A stretch of DNA of 64,000 bases. Origin: Eonycteris spelaea. Its lineage: Eukaryota > Chordata > Mammalia > Chiroptera > Pteropodidae. The translations under genes and the position numbers were made by a program. Shown piece after piece: positions 22,305 to 34,993 of this stretch. The stretch covers positions 15,027,001 through 15,091,000 of the forward strand of contig PUFA01000007.1 in assembly GCA_003508835.1 (NCBI GenBank), in the 5' to 3' direction. Position 1 is the stretch's first letter. Each line of letters opens with the position of its first letter. The notes under the pieces are model-generated. The model saw only the letters and a program-made list of their open reading frames with translations. It had not been told where the DNA came from and did no database searches.

Positions 22305-22670
22305 CTAGGACTCTTATTCAACAAATATTTAATAACTGTGATGGGTGCCCAGAATATAATGAAGAATAAAATAGATCTGATTCCTGTTCTCAAGGGATTC
22401 ATAGTTTATTGGAAGAATCAAACATTAACGAGATAATCACAAATACATGTTTACAAATTGTTCTAGACCTCATGAGAACATACATGTAGCAGGGGGATTT
22501 AAATTTGCCTGTGAGATAAGAGAAAGCTCTCTGAGAGCTTGAGATTTAAAGGATGAATAACCTTTAACTAGATGAGGGGGGCAGAGTGAGGCTGAGTGTT
22601 GGGTAGGAGAGTATAGGAACAGCATAAGGAACAGCATGTATAAAGGTCCAGAGCTAGGAGATGGCATATT
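22305..22670 (-). repeat. L2-type LINE copy, antisense
   Basis: It starts with the reversed L2 tail (attcaacaaatatttaataa, gggtgcccagaatataatga) and runs through tcctgttctcaagggattca, tttaaaggatgaataacctt, gaacagcatgtataaaggtc. It directly follows the 3' end of the young L1. Confidence 0.68.
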
Positions 22671-23179
22671 TCAGCCAACTTATAATTTAGGCATTTCATT
22701 TACTTCTCATAAAACTGTTAAAAATCATTCTTTCATTGCTTAGAAGATCACTAGAAACACTGAGAGGGAAAATCCTTGCTTCAAAATGTTCCTTTATCCC
22801 TATTTCTCCAATTTTTATATGTACAAACTTAACCAACCATCTTAAGATCCAGCTTGAAAACCATGTCATCACAAGGGCAAACTTGCTTCCCAGGCCTCAT
22901 GATTACAGAGGGAACTTACCTCCATTGCTGAGAAGAGAACAGAATCAGGAGGACAATTCTGCCCTGTTACAGTTCTCTGCCTATTTCTCCTAAGGTAAAA
23001 AGGAAGACTTTATCTAATAGGCGAAATTGGGGAAAAAAAGTAGGTGTTTATGAATCAACCCCTTTATTTCTTCTTTGGGTTCATTGTTGGGAAGGTGCAT
23101 GTCCTCTCTTTTGTGTTTGCGCCACTTTTCTTATGATGGACACACTTAGATGAGGCCCAGGCCTGCCTTATGCACTGGT

Positions 23180-23345
23180 TTTTAACCTTTGAGACACATG
23201 AGACTCACTTGAGGAACTTTAAAAAAAAAAACACCAATACCTAGCGATTCTTTTTCAGTGGCCTGATGTGTGTCTGGGCATCAGCATTTTTAAAGCTCCC
23301 GGTAGATTTCAATGTGCATTTGAGGCTCAGAACTATCTCTAGACA
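23180..23345 (+). repeat. MER20-like hAT fossil
   Basis: The order cactggtttttaacctttg, gactcacttgaggaactttaaaaaa, accaatacctagcgattctt, ctgggcatcagcatttttaa and agctcccggtagatttcaat matches MER20, a nonautonomous hAT-Charlie element. Confidence 0.7.
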
Positions 23346-24218
23346 GAAGTCTGGAATAGAACTCCGTCCCTACTCTAAGGGCTCCACGGATATGAAGTAA
23401 CTCTCTTTATACCTGACTGGATGTGTGTTAGCTATGTAGAATTTCTCTCAGGTGGCATAGCCCAAGATCTAGACTTGGGAGGAAAGCTTGACAAATAAGA
23501 GGCCCAATTGTGTTGCTGACAAGCTCCATTTTTAAAATTCAGCTCTATCAGTTATAAAGTTTATATTTTGGTCCCCATCTTTCTGACTCCTGTGTTAATT
23601 TTTTTTTTTTTTATTTCTGTACTTGGAGGTAGAGGGATCTGATTTATGATTGTTGTCAAATGCCAACCTCATCTATGAAGTAAGTCTTCCATGATCTTCC
23701 CCACATTCTCTTTGGGTAGCAGTTATCTTTAGTCTTTTGTACTTCCACTTTTATTTATTCTGAAGTTTTTTTTTCTCAAAGTAGGTTTTAGTTATGTGTC
23801 TCTTGAAAATGGCATATCATTTATACATATGCATTTATATACATACACATATATACATATATATTCTAAAACTTTGTCTTTAAATTGGAATAGTTAGCCC
23901 ATTTACATTTAATGTAGTTTCTGATATATTTGTGTTTAAACCTATTATCTTACTATTTTTTCTACTGGTCTTGCCAGTTTTATGTTCTTTTTTTTTTTTC
24001 TTGCCTATTTTGAATCAAGTGTTATTTTATTCCCCTATATTTTTGGCTGGGTAGAGATTGCTAGGCTTGTTATTTTTTTCTTTCATCATTTTAAAGATGT
24101 CATTCTATTCTTTTCTGGTCTTAATTAAACTGAAAACTGTTCAAAAACCAGATGTCAGTTTGGTTGTTGTTCCTTTGAAGACAATACGTTTTTTCCCCCT
24201 CATTTGGCTGCTTTTATG

Positions 24219-24221
<3 letters not shown>

Positions 24222-24249
<28 letters not shown>
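24222..24249. repeat. (TG)n microsatellite
   Basis: Fourteen tg units inside the antisense L1 fragment. Confidence 0.92.
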
Positions 24250-25020
24250 ATTTGTCTTCAGTAATTCCACTGGGCCTTGGTATTCTTTATTTGTATTTAT
24301 TTTGTTTGGTGCTTGTAGAGATTCTGGTGTTGGGTAATTCTCAGCTGTTATCTCTTCACATATTATCTGTGCATTTTCTATCCTTTTTTATTTCCTTTCT
24401 TGCTTCAGTTGGAGTATTTTCTACCAGCTATATTTTATTCCACTAATCTTTTTTTGAATTGTATCCAGTCTGCTGATAAAGCACTCAATATTTTAGTTAT
24501 GATAGTTCTTAAAAGAGATTTTGAATATCTATTTTTATAGATTTTAGTTCTACTGAAATTCTACTGAAATTTTTAAAACATATTAATCAGTTATTTTAAA
24601 GTTCATGTCTCATTCTAGTATCTGAGATGTCTGTGGGTCCATTTATATTATTAATTTCTCCTTTTGATCTGATGTCTTTGTATATTTGGTAGTTTTTGTT
24701 TAAATGCTGAACATTGTATATAAAAAATTGTGTAGGCCCTGGATGATGTTATGTTCTTATAGGGAAGTATTTCTTCGACATTTTACTAGCAGTTAGAGTA
24801 GGAATAGATCACCTAAATCCAATCTGGGATTGAGCTGATTTGGGACTAGGTTTTAGGGTTTATGAGGGCTGCTTGTTTCTGGGGGATAGCCCTTCAAGGT
24901 AAATCATAGACCTTCCTTCTTGAAGGCCTTTGATTCTAATTTTTATCTTCACTGCTCTGTGAATCTGTTGGTTGTTCTGCTAAGCTTCTCAGCTTAACTT
25001 CTTTTTTTGTAGTTTCTCAG

Positions 25021-25108
25021 CTTACAAATTGGTAAATACCATGATTTGAAAAGCAACTTAGCCTCTGCTTACAAATTGGTAAATACCATGATTTGAAAAG
25101 CAACTTAG
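25021..25108 (+). repeat. Tandem duplication with 47-bp period
   Basis: The 41-base core beginning cttacaaattggtaaatacc and ending agcaacttag occurs at 25021-25061 and again at 25068-25108 with no mismatch, separated by cctctg. Confidence 0.92.
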
Positions 25109-25670
25109 ACTCGTATACTCACTTCTCAGGAATTTCCTTCTTTCTTGAATCTTGGCCACTCAAGTCCTGGGCTGCCCGGAAATAAAGTCCCCAATGTCTT
25201 TAAATAGTTGAATTTTGTAATTTATCCAGCTTTTCTAGTGTTTTTGATGGAAGGGTTGGGCTGATATTAGCTAGACCAACAGACCCCTGCAGGTGTGGTC
25301 TGGGAACTCCTTGGGAAACCCCAAGGTCTATAGGTCAAATGTGTTGGTGTTTGTACTAGTTACCAAAGCAATGACAGGTAAAGATGCTGGTAACTTCGTG
25401 TGAATCAAGGGAGTGGCACTAAACTATGCCAGTAGTCCTAGGAATCTTCACTATCTTGAATTTGTAGTTTAAACACTACTTTCCATTGAAAATGTCCTTG
25501 AAGTGTCAAAAATTCTTAATTTTATTAAATTATGATCCTTGAGTACACCTCTTTTTAATGTTTTGTGTGCTGAAATAGGAAGTATGTATAAAGCACTTCT
25601 ACTGCATACTGAAATACAATGGTTGTCTCATGGAAAAACCCTTGTGTGGTTGAGTGGTATGCTGAACTAG

Positions 25671-25697
25671 TTTGTTTGTTTGTTTGTTTGTTTGTTT
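25671..25697. repeat. (TTTG)n microsatellite
   Basis: About seven tttg units. Confidence 0.9.
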
Positions 25698-25799
25698 CTT
25701 TCTTTCATGGATCAACATTTTTACTTGAAAGAATGACAAACTGTAGCTCTCAAAAAATGAATGAAGTGAGCCTGTCTCTTCAGACATCCAATAGTACTC

Positions 25800-28210
25800 A
25801 TTGTCAGTGATAAAAGTGGCAATGGGTCAAGTGAGAAACAGATTTTTGAAAACTCGTATTCAGTACTCTGAGCTTGACACCTCCCCAATATTTAAAGACT
25901 TTTCTGATACAATTGGTGATGTTAACTAATGTGATTTTTATATTATATAATAAGATCTGTCAGCATTTGAAGGATCTGTATGAAATAGTGAATCATTATT
26001 TTCCAAATGACCAATTTATGATGTTACAAAGTTATGCATAGGAGAAAAATTCATTTAATGTGTAAGATAGACCAATGGATTTTAACATAACAGTATGAAA
26101 AATTCACTGAAATTGTTTCAGATTGCACATTGAAACTTTATTTTTAAAACTATGTCATTTGTCAAGATCTAGTGTAGCATCAAAGAAGAATATCCACAAT
26201 TTTATAAAAAGACTATTAAAGTACTCCTGTCCTTTCCTATTACATATCTATGCAAGACTAGATTTCCTTCATTAATTTCAAGTGAAACAGCATATTCCAA
26301 AACTTAAATGCAGAAGCAAATATAAAATCCAGCTTTCTTTGCTTAGGGCAGACAGAAAAAAATTTTAAAAGTGATAACAATGCTTCTCACTATCTCCTTT
26401 GTTTTGGGAAAATAGATTTTTCAGTAAAATATTTATTTTAATATAAATGGTATTTTAAAGATTTAATAAATAAATATTTGAAAAATGGTCGGTTTTAATT
26501 TCTAATATGGTAAATATTGACAGATGTTATTCCCTTCAAAGAAATTTCCTTGAGGTCCTCAAAAAATTTTCAGAATATGAACCACTGAGATAGACTATCA
26601 TAACTGGAACTATGTGCAGGAGAGGTCGGGATCACTAAAACTTTCTTATCTCTATATTTTTTTTGGTCTTGGAGAATGTCCAAAATTTCAAAAAATTTTG
26701 GCCATTTCTACATGACAACAAAGGAACAGATTGGTTAATTTTATAAAGATGTCAGGCAGATTAAATATTATTTTTGTCTAAATTATCAGATGTCAGATTG
26801 CTTACTTTTTAATGTATTTGATTATGTGATTATAGCTTTTGACTTGCTGATTATTGACTAAAGACAGAAAGACGAATGGCATGAACATATATTTTGTAAA
26901 TATTGGAAATTCTTATCATGTAGTTGAGAAAGAAGAGACTGAAATGTTTTTAACCAGTCTTGCCATCCAACATCAATTCATTTTTGAGAGCTGCTTTGAC
27001 TACAGTGTGTATCAGCCAAGATTGGTGGTATTTAGTTAAGATGAAAACAAGGCTTTGGGTAGTTACAGAAACAACAATCAATAAGATCAGATTAAGTTTC
27101 TTAAAGCATTTCAGTTTTAGAAAGTTTTACAGAGACCTCAGAAATTCCATTCCCCACTACTAATGAATACAATCATTTTTCCCCCTGGGAGAATATTCAT
27201 ATGTCAGTAACCCACTCATGATTATAAAATAGCTAAAGGATAAGGTAGCTTTCTTCATAACATGTTCTACCAGACCATTCTTGTTCGTATATGTTACTCT
27301 TCTATAAATCTGTCCTCTTTAGAGTTAAGGCTGTCCATTTTGATTATTCTTTGATTGATTTTATGTGTGAAAAATCTTATCCCTGTACCAACGTTTAGTT
27401 TTTGAGGATAAGGACTATACATATTTTATATCATCTGTGATGTTCTATTAGTAGGTAGACTCTTGATGCTTCCTGAAGTTGAGATGCAGGAAATTAATTC
27501 ATTTCCTATCTACAGGTATTTGCTGAGAAGTTACTATGTATAAGATTCTGCTTTAGGCACCGATAGATGCACATTTTGCTTTGACACCGAAGAAACTCAT
27601 GGCAAGGAAAGTTTGAAGGATACTTAGTCTTATTGTTTTGAAGGAATTGTTCCCATGGCTATAGAATTTTTATAAAAGAAATGATTTTTGGTGAAAATTC
27701 CATCTTCTGTGAAATATATTAGAAAGGTTAGGAGGTTTAGCACAAGAATCTCAGCGTCGTCCTCAGTGTAGAAAGCTGTCAATCAGATTTTAAATAGCTC
27801 TGAAAGCAGAATTGATTTTGACCTCACACATGAACTGGTGTTTGCTCTGGCAGCCAATGGGTCTGGAGATATTGGTTTTTACATTAAGAGGCTTGAACCT
27901 TTCCCTTCTTGCCTTTGTTGTTCATAGACCCCAAACAAGGCTTATACCAGTGCTAGGCAGTTATACCAGGGAGCTCGATGAGGGAGTTTAGCTTTGAACT
28001 CATAGATATATTAGAAAGCCAATCTTTCCATTGACCTTACTGAGTTTAAAAATATTCTCTGGGTATAAAATGTTTAAGTGCACTTAACACTGACTAACCA
28101 TACTTCTGCGCTATTATAATGACATTTCTTGGTCCTGAGTTTGTATGTATAATCTGATAGATTTAAATAATGTATGTAATGAAAATATTTACTTAAAAGA
28201 AGTTTATAAT
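25800..28210. other. AT-rich intronic stretch without a recognised gene
   Basis: No exon was found. A short reversed L2 tail-like piece lies at about 27500-27600 (tatttgctgagaagttacta then ctgctttaggcaccgataga). Otherwise the sequence is unassigned. Confidence 0.4.
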
Positions 28211-28219
28211 GTGACATCG

Positions 28220-28440
28220 TGGGCTAAGAGTGTGGGCCCTGAAGACACACTGCCCAGCTTTGTCACTTTCTAGCTGTGGCATCTTGTTTACTCCCAGTGC
28301 TTAGAGCTCATGGCCTATAAAACAGGAAATAATGGAGCCATTGGGAGGATTAGCTGAGTTGATGCTCTAAAAGTCAGCCCATAAGAGTGGATTATTATTG
28401 TTTTTATTTCTGCTAGTAAATTAATTAATATTTTAAGGTT
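28220..28440 (-). repeat. MIR SINE
   Basis: On the + strand it reads gggctaagagtgtgggccct, tgcccagctttgtcactttc, tagctgtggcatcttgttta and gaggattagctgagttgatg, the reverse complement of MIR. Confidence 0.78.
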
Positions 28441-28639
28441 TCAGTAATTAATCACAGAACTATCTTCTTCACCATCCCCTCACCTACATGTTCAGTTTCT
28501 AGGCTGTATATGTTCTCTGTGGATTGAGTCTTAAGAAGAATTTTGTCATTATGTTTTTCATGAAGGTGATATCGGCAGTGGTGAGAAATGTATTCCAAAA
28601 ATGTTTTAGTGTTTGAGTGTCTATACGTGATCCATCGTC

Positions 28640-28810
28640 TCCTGATATACTGCCATTGGCAACAGCCAAGGCATGTCTGTTGTTAATTAATCACTTCCAC
28701 TGAGAACAAAGTGTCTTCATGGGATCCTCACTGAGTAGCAGGCAGCATCATCCTGAGCCAGCTGCAAGTTATTGACTGGCTCCAGCAGCCCCTCTGGTCC
28801 TTTGAAAATT
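28640..28810. other. Candidate conserved non-coding patch
   Basis: The stretch from gccattggcaacagccaagg through tgttaattaatcacttccac to ggctccagcagcccctctgg is free of repeats and GC-richer than its flanks, and contains a TTAATTAAT homeobox-type core. Its regulatory role is speculation without an alignment. Confidence 0.25.
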
Positions 28811-29564
28811 TAGACTGAGGAGGAAAACTGTTGTGCTTCTATTTGTTTTGTGTCCTCCTTAAAGAAAGCTGTGGGAGGTCATCAGTTGTCTGTGATGCTT
28901 CCATGTTCCATCACGCATGCAAAAATAAGGGAAGACATCCACTCATAATGGATCGATCAGAAAACCAAGATAAATTATTGAATTCTTATAATTGTGCTAA
29001 ACAAGCTAGAAACACATTGTTGTTGTTTGCAAGTGCTGAAAATTAGACCATGTATTCTGAATACAACAGAGTAGTTCGTTTTTCTCTGAAAGTTAAAGTT
29101 CTTTCCTCTGGAGTCATTATTTTTTAATGTATGTATTCTCGAAATATTGCCAGATCATTACAGGTCGAAATCAGCGCTCCATTTCCTTTCTCTTCATCCC
29201 TCGGGAAAATATGGGGAAATGAGGCAAAAATAGCATCATCTTGCCTTATTTTTCTATAGAAGTAGAAATTGGGTTGGGGGATGAGAGGCATGATCAAGGC
29301 ATTCCTGAACAATATTTCTCTCAGACCTTTTGGATGGAATGTAACATTGCAACAATAAGATAAAAATAAATGCACCTAGGACTTCTACTTTGTAGGAAGG
29401 GGAATCCCTTGAGTCAAGCTCCCAAATGAGGACAGGCATTGTGAAAGGGACCTACTTTAATTGAGCATATTTGCTTTATTCTTTTGACTATTATAGGCTT
29501 TTAGATGATTTAGGTCAATGTGAACTCGATGAAAGGATCAAAAAAAATATTTTGTATCCAACAG

Positions 29565-29718
29565 ATTTGCTGCCGCTGCTGCCCGGAGAAGTGGAGCAGG
29601 ACGTAAGCATGGTGTTCCCTCTTACATTCCTTCCATGGCCCAGCCTCCTACCCCAAGAGTAAAGAGAGTAAAGCCGAGGAGGCCCACGGTGAAAGAAGCA
29701 GACAAACAAAGGGAAGAG
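29565..29718 (+). CDS. IFTAP: IFTAP coding exon with an internal frame break
   Basis: The acceptor (gtatccaacag) ends at 29564 and the donor (gag|gtactc) starts at 29719. With the carried-over g the exon opens as DLLPLLPGEVEQDVS, which is IFTAP. Continuing in that frame leaves the family and stops at a TAA near 29660. From about 29620 the IFTAP-like reading is in a different frame: PSYIPSMAQPPTP, then RVKRVKPRRPTVKEADKQRE. The exon is 154 bp, and 155 bp would keep both the internal frame and the phase-0 junction with the last exon. The simplest explanation is loss of one base between about 29603 and 29620. A 41-bp intron there is too short to be credible. Confidence 0.85.
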
Positions 29719-30202
29719 GTACTCCACAGGGGACTTAATCTGTCTCAGAACTGCCTTGATTTTATAACTCATCCTTTCAGAGAGATGCTGCTATGCCTGT
29801 GTGCTTTTGTATTTTTCTCAGATTTGGGAACATTTAGAAACTTGCTTAACTAGGTCCCTCTCACTACCATCTCTCTATAATGTGTGTATTTCTTTTTAAA
29901 CACAGAGAGCAATTATGTTGTTATACGGAAATTGTTTTTGTCTCATGATGTACGCTGTGTTATAGGACAGTGCACGATAGAAAGGACGATATTTTTTTAT
30001 CTCCCTTAGTCTGAACTGGCCTTTTTTTTTTCCTTTTTATTATTGTTTCCGAGGTCCTATAAACATCTTATGTTAAGTTAAGGTAAGACCAGGCTGCTAT
30101 CGTAGGGAATCTGAACAATAATTCAGTGGCTGGAGGAGATAGAAGTTTATTTTTCTCATGGAACACTCTGTGGAGGATCTTTAAGGGGTCACCGAAACTT
30201 CA

Positions 30203-30420
30203 CTCTCCTTTAAGGCAAGGGTTTCCAAACTCTGGGCCACAGTGGCTACACAACTGGAGGTAAGTGATGGGTGAGCCAGCAAAACTTCATCTGTATTTGC
30301 AGCTGCTCCCCAGCGCTAGCATCACCGCCTCAGCTCCACCTCAGATCATCAGGCATTAGATTTTCATGGAAGCACAGATTCCTGGTACCAAAAAGTTTGG
30401 AGACCGCTGCCTTAAGACAT
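30203..30420 (+). mobile_element. hAT-type DNA transposon fossil with terminal inverted repeats
   Basis: The left end caagggtttccaaactctgg is mirrored at the right by tttggagaccgctg, so the ends form a hAT-like inverted repeat. The outer 8 bases (ctttaagg on the left, ccttaaga on the right) are similar and fit an 8-bp target duplication with two changes. The interior includes aactggaggtaagtgatggg, agcatcaccgcctcagctcc and agatcatcaggcattagatt, which belong to a known non-coding mammalian repeat whose family name I do not state. Confidence 0.65.
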
Positions 30421-32639
30421 TGTCCCCATGTGCCTGTTCCAAGTCAGGTCATCATCCAACCTGGAGGGGCAGGATGATGAGCATGTGGGCAGCAGTCTTT
30501 CAACCAGAAATAATCCACACACTTCAATTTTAAAATACCCCTTTATTACAGAACTTTGTTCACTGGTAACACAAACATATGTCTAGGATGCTTGCAGGCT
30601 TATATTAAACCCCTCAGTTGGTTAACAAAGAGAATAATAGGGACACCAAATAATGGAATAATGAATTGCTTTTGTTGAGTAATAAGAAACTGAAATTGCA
30701 AGGTTGTTTATATCAGGAATCAGTTTTCTTTAAAGGCTTGTTTATATTATTGACTTCAGTTGTGACCATACAGGTTACTGTATAGTGCCATTATAGAAGT
30801 TTTTAAAAAATGGTTTGTTTGGGTCTAAGTTCGATCTCAAAAAAAAATGATTTCTGGAATCTATCAAATAGCTAGTAAAATGCAATTATACCCTGTATGT
30901 GATTGTATCTTTAAAAGCAATTTAAATTTCTTCCCAGGAAATGGGAACATTTTTAAATGTTGGAATCGAAATGAGATAAACAATTTTTGTGTTAGCAAAC
31001 TCATGAGACTGATGAATAACTTCTGTGTTTTATTTTTTGAATGTCCAGAATAATGTCTTGATTGGAATTTTTATTTTTAACCACAATTTGTAAGAGAAAC
31101 TGTCCAGAACTGCCTAGAATCATACATAACCCTATACCAACTCCGCCTTGATTTAATAGCATTAATCTTATTTTAAAGTCCTCAATGCCAGTAAAAGAAC
31201 ATAATCATCAATTTCCAGTAAATACATCCTCCAAGGGATGATTTTAGGCTAGAGATAGTTGCTTTCTGAGACTTCAGTCTCAAAAGATGAAAATGTATCC
31301 TAGACGTCCTGACTTCTTTTAATTGCCTAATAAAAATCCATATCTTCCTAATATGGATTGAACCGATTTAATTTTAATTTTTAAAATAATTTATCACTGT
31401 TTTTATACATATGCATTCCTCCCTTAGAGTCAGACATTTTCCAAGAAGCTTTCACTTTCCGTTGTGAATAAGTTCTTGCCTTAGTTAACCTATTTTGATG
31501 AATTTCAGAAGTTTTGAACAGCTATGTAGAGCAAAATGAACTCACATTATGAAGATGAAAAATTGTGAGTTCCTGCCAGTCCATAGAAGGGTCATAGAAG
31601 AGCATCTGTGGTATTTTAATGGCAGATCTCCTGTTTTCCCAATTCATAATGGGACTTCCAATTTTTTCACCTGTAAAAGTTTATTTACTCTGTTACTTTG
31701 TAGGATAACCTATAGCTAAATGCTGCTGTTATTGATTTGAGCATTAGTTCTGTTTTCTTTAATTTGCTTGTGTGGTACTATGAATGAAAATGATTCCTCC
31801 TGTAACAGAGTCTCTCTTAGATTAAGCCGCATGAGCAATTTTAAGGAAACCAGCAGTTTCCTAATGGTGTACAAATTCTATTCCCTGAGAGGCGACAAAA
31901 AGATTTCAATTAGATTTGAAATTAGACACCTGAAATCCACATATTTCTCTCAGCAACTTAGGCAAAAATAACAAGTTAATAACTTAATTCACAGTTGTTT
32001 TCTGTTTAATAGTAGGGGATTTGGTGTTCCATTGCACAAATTCTTCTTCTTTTTCTTTTTTAAAAACCTTGAGGAGTCTTTTAGAACTTAGGACTAACAT
32101 GACCTAACTTGAAAGAAGAGAATTCCCAAAATGTGCCATAGCAGCTAACAGCTGAAATACATAAATGGTATTGCAACTTTACCCTATTTTGAAAACTGTC
32201 ATTTCAAAGATCACAGTGACGTCTTCTGAATTGCAGTGAACACCTAGTTTCATTTGAATTACATATGTGCCTCTTATCTTGGAGGTCTGTAAATTCACTT
32301 ACATGTATTTTCATAAGCTTATCTAAATTAAAATGCAAAAATGTCAGCACAGTGTCGAGTTCAACGCTGTGCATATAGTAGACATACAATACATATTGAA
32401 TGAACAAATAAACAAACAAACAAACAAACAAAACTCTGGCCACCTACTGGGAGTGAGTTTCTGGTATAATAACATAGTTAGGGTCGTTCTCTTTTTTTTT
32501 CTCTATTGCTTCATTCCCTTTAATATGTAAACATGTTCAAGTCTCCCCCATACTTAACATAATGAAAACAAAGCAAAACAAAACACAACCTTCCCTTTAC
32601 CTTGGACCCTTCTTTACCTACTGTTTATTCTTTTCCCTC

Positions 32640-33770
32640 TCTGTTCATCTAGACTTCAGAAACCATTACACTCGCCTCTACTGGTTGACTCTTTTTCCTT
32701 CCCTCATTCCTCATTCAATATACTGCAAAATGTCCTTGGTTCCAGTCACCTGTCTGGCAGTATTCAGAATAAAGGTACCAGTTACTTCATATGCGCCAAT
32801 CCCAGTGGACAGTTTTCAGTCTTTATTCTAATGGATCTCTCTAATGTGTTCTTCACCTTCGATCTTCCTTGATACCCATAGTTCATTGGTTCTCCACTTC
32901 CCTGCCCTCCTCAGCTTCTCTGCGTATTTCTCTGATTGTTTTTTGCCTGCCTCCTTCGGGGGTTTTCCCTCCATCCACCCCTATGAGTTGGCATTCTTTA
33001 AGGTTCCACGCTAAACCTATATACTTGGATCCATTTTCATCTGTATGCCACTTCCTTTTATGCTTATGTTTCTAAATCTGCATCTCTAGCCTCAGACTTT
33101 TTTTGGAGTATCAGGTTTGTGTATTCAGTTGCCTGTTGACATCTTTATTGGGTTCCATTAGGAACCTTCGAATTTTCCCTTTTTAGATCTGAATCAGTCA
33201 CTAATTTTACTTTCAGCTATTTTCAAATCTGCTACCAGTGCCTTGTTCTTATTATCTCTTGCCTGGACTGTTTCAGCAGGCTCCTGACTGGTCTCCTCAG
33301 CCCAAATCTACCCTTTGTTTAATCTTCAAAGTGACCTATCTAGATGTAATCTCTAAGAGAGCAAAGGACCTTTCCGTTTTGTACACACCTATGTCTCTAG
33401 CACAGGTCTCATTGTAAGTGCTCAGTTAAAATCTGAATGAAAAAACGAATCTGAAATGCATAGGTCACCAGGCATCTACCCTGCTTTCAAAAAATCTTTC
33501 AGTGACTGTTCATCATCTGTAGGATACACAGAATACAAGACCTGTCATGATCTGACACCATCTTCATTTCTTGCCACTGTGTACCTTACACTTTATGCTC
33601 TGACAGCAAGGAACCACCTGCAGATCCACACATGTAAAAATCTGTGTCTTCTTTCCTTGGCCCGCTCATGAGAACTCCTCTTATCAAAGCTCTTCTTCCT
33701 CAAATCTGTTAACTAGTATTACCTTTAAGATTTTGCTTAGATATCCCCTTTTCCAGAAGGCAAAGTGAGT
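32640..33770 (+). repeat. Long L2 LINE copy (3' coding region and tail pieces)
   Basis: Despite divergence the L2 order shows: ggttccacgctaaacctata, cttgcctggactgtttcagcaggctcctgactggtctcc (33250-33300), aaaatctttcagtgactgtt, caagacctgtcatgatctgac, gcccgctcatgagaactcc and ttccagaaggcaaagtgag. A tail-like piece (tgtctctagcacaggtctc) lies at 33390-33420, so two overlapping or rearranged L2 copies are possible. The open frames at 32562-33671 are remnants or chance. Confidence 0.62.
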
Positions 33771-34389
33771 TCCTCTGGTGAGAGTGGTTAGTAAAAGTCT
33801 GGGCAGGTTTTAGAGGCATCGGGGCAGGGTCCAAAGCTCCACTACAGTGGGCAACTTGGGTACAGGCAGCCTGAAACTTGGTGGACATGCCACGACTTTA
33901 ACCAGGCCGAAAAATGCCAGCAGGAATCCCATCAGCCTGACTGTGCTTGTGAAGATGGGGTCCCTCCTCACCTGAGTCAGAAGTGGCTGGGCTGGCACTG
34001 TGGCTGGGCCTGCAAGCCTCAGTGCTGAGTAGAACTGGAGATGGCAAGGACACTTATATTCAGGAAATGAACATGTTGTGTCACTGTGTATGTGTTTCTT
34101 TATTTGAGCTGGTCTTAGCAATATTACCCCACTGTCACTTTGTGACGATGATAAATTTAATCTCGGAAAGTGACGAAAACAGATCACTCTGCAGACTAAT
34201 TTGCTTCCTGTGTTCAGGTGCTTTTAAGTAGCCAGTCAGGGTATTACGTGGAGCCTTGAGCATTTTGTTTTTTTAATGATGAACTATGGGATTTGTTTAG
34301 CTTATTTAGAGAAAAATCTTTTCTCCCAAAGAGCTACGACTTGGCTTAGTTAAAACTTTCAGGGTTGAGTTTTGCTCGTGCTTTTATAG

Positions 34390-34600
34390 AATAGGTGAAG
34401 GCTTTATCCAAAGCAGCATACTCTGGATTCAAATCTGGCTTCTCTTCCATACTGATTGTGTGGTCTTGGGTGAGTTACTTAACCTTTCAGCACTTTGGAA
34501 GATGGGTTGTTTGAAGATTACAGTGAGTGCCCACATGGCTCCTAGTACTGGGACTGGCATGTGGAGGGAACTCACTCAGTGGTAGTTCCCTCGTTATCTT
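34390..34600 (-). repeat. MIR SINE
   Basis: It reads on the + strand as ctctggattcaaatctggct, tgtgtggtcttgggtgagtt, acttaacctttcagcacttt and gtactgggactggcatgtgg, the reverse complement of MIR. Confidence 0.8.
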
Positions 34601-34993
34601 TGTCAGGAAAGCATGCAGACACTTTCTAATAAAGAAGAAATAAACAAATCCCTGAAATTTGTTCTCTTGCTGGTTTTACTAAGAAAAGTGATAGATGGCT
34701 GGGTGTTTGCTATTGTTAACATCGCACATCTAACTATAAGACACAATTTGCTGAACAGACAGGCAATATCTACTCTTCATGGTTATGGTTTTCTATTTTT
34801 TTTTCACATTTAATAACAGCACATAGTTTCTGAGCTATCTGAAAACATTGTAAAAGCCACTCAATGAGATCATATTCCTGTAAGAATATTTAAAGCCGAT
34901 TATAGTTTTAGGGCATTTTTTCCAATCTTGCATAAACCATAGTTTTCAATTATTTCAGCATCACCATACATATTATAGAGGTGCTGGATGATT

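Larger units (their letters stand above)
23770..25170 (-). repeat. Old L1/HAL1-like fragment, antisense
   Basis: The + strand shows the antisense signature of old L1 sequence: ttaaagatgtcattctattc, ggtctt then attatctgtgcattttctatc, cttgcttcagttggagtatt, gttgatctgatgtctttg-like blocks at 24660, and aatgctgaacattgtatata followed by ctggatgatgttatgttctt. It is long but diverged and contains the TG microsatellite at 24222-24249 and a 47-bp-period tandem duplication at 25021-25108. Confidence 0.6.

Noticed and set aside
29603..29643. A 41-bp intron (gtaagc...cccag) that would explain the IFTAP frame change
   Set aside because: It is below the minimum size for mammalian splicing, and the bases in between read as IFTAP-like protein in one frame.
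33810..34187. A 125-codon reverse-strand open frame as a possible gene
   Set aside because: It adjoins L2 sequence and has no recognisable domain or exon structure.
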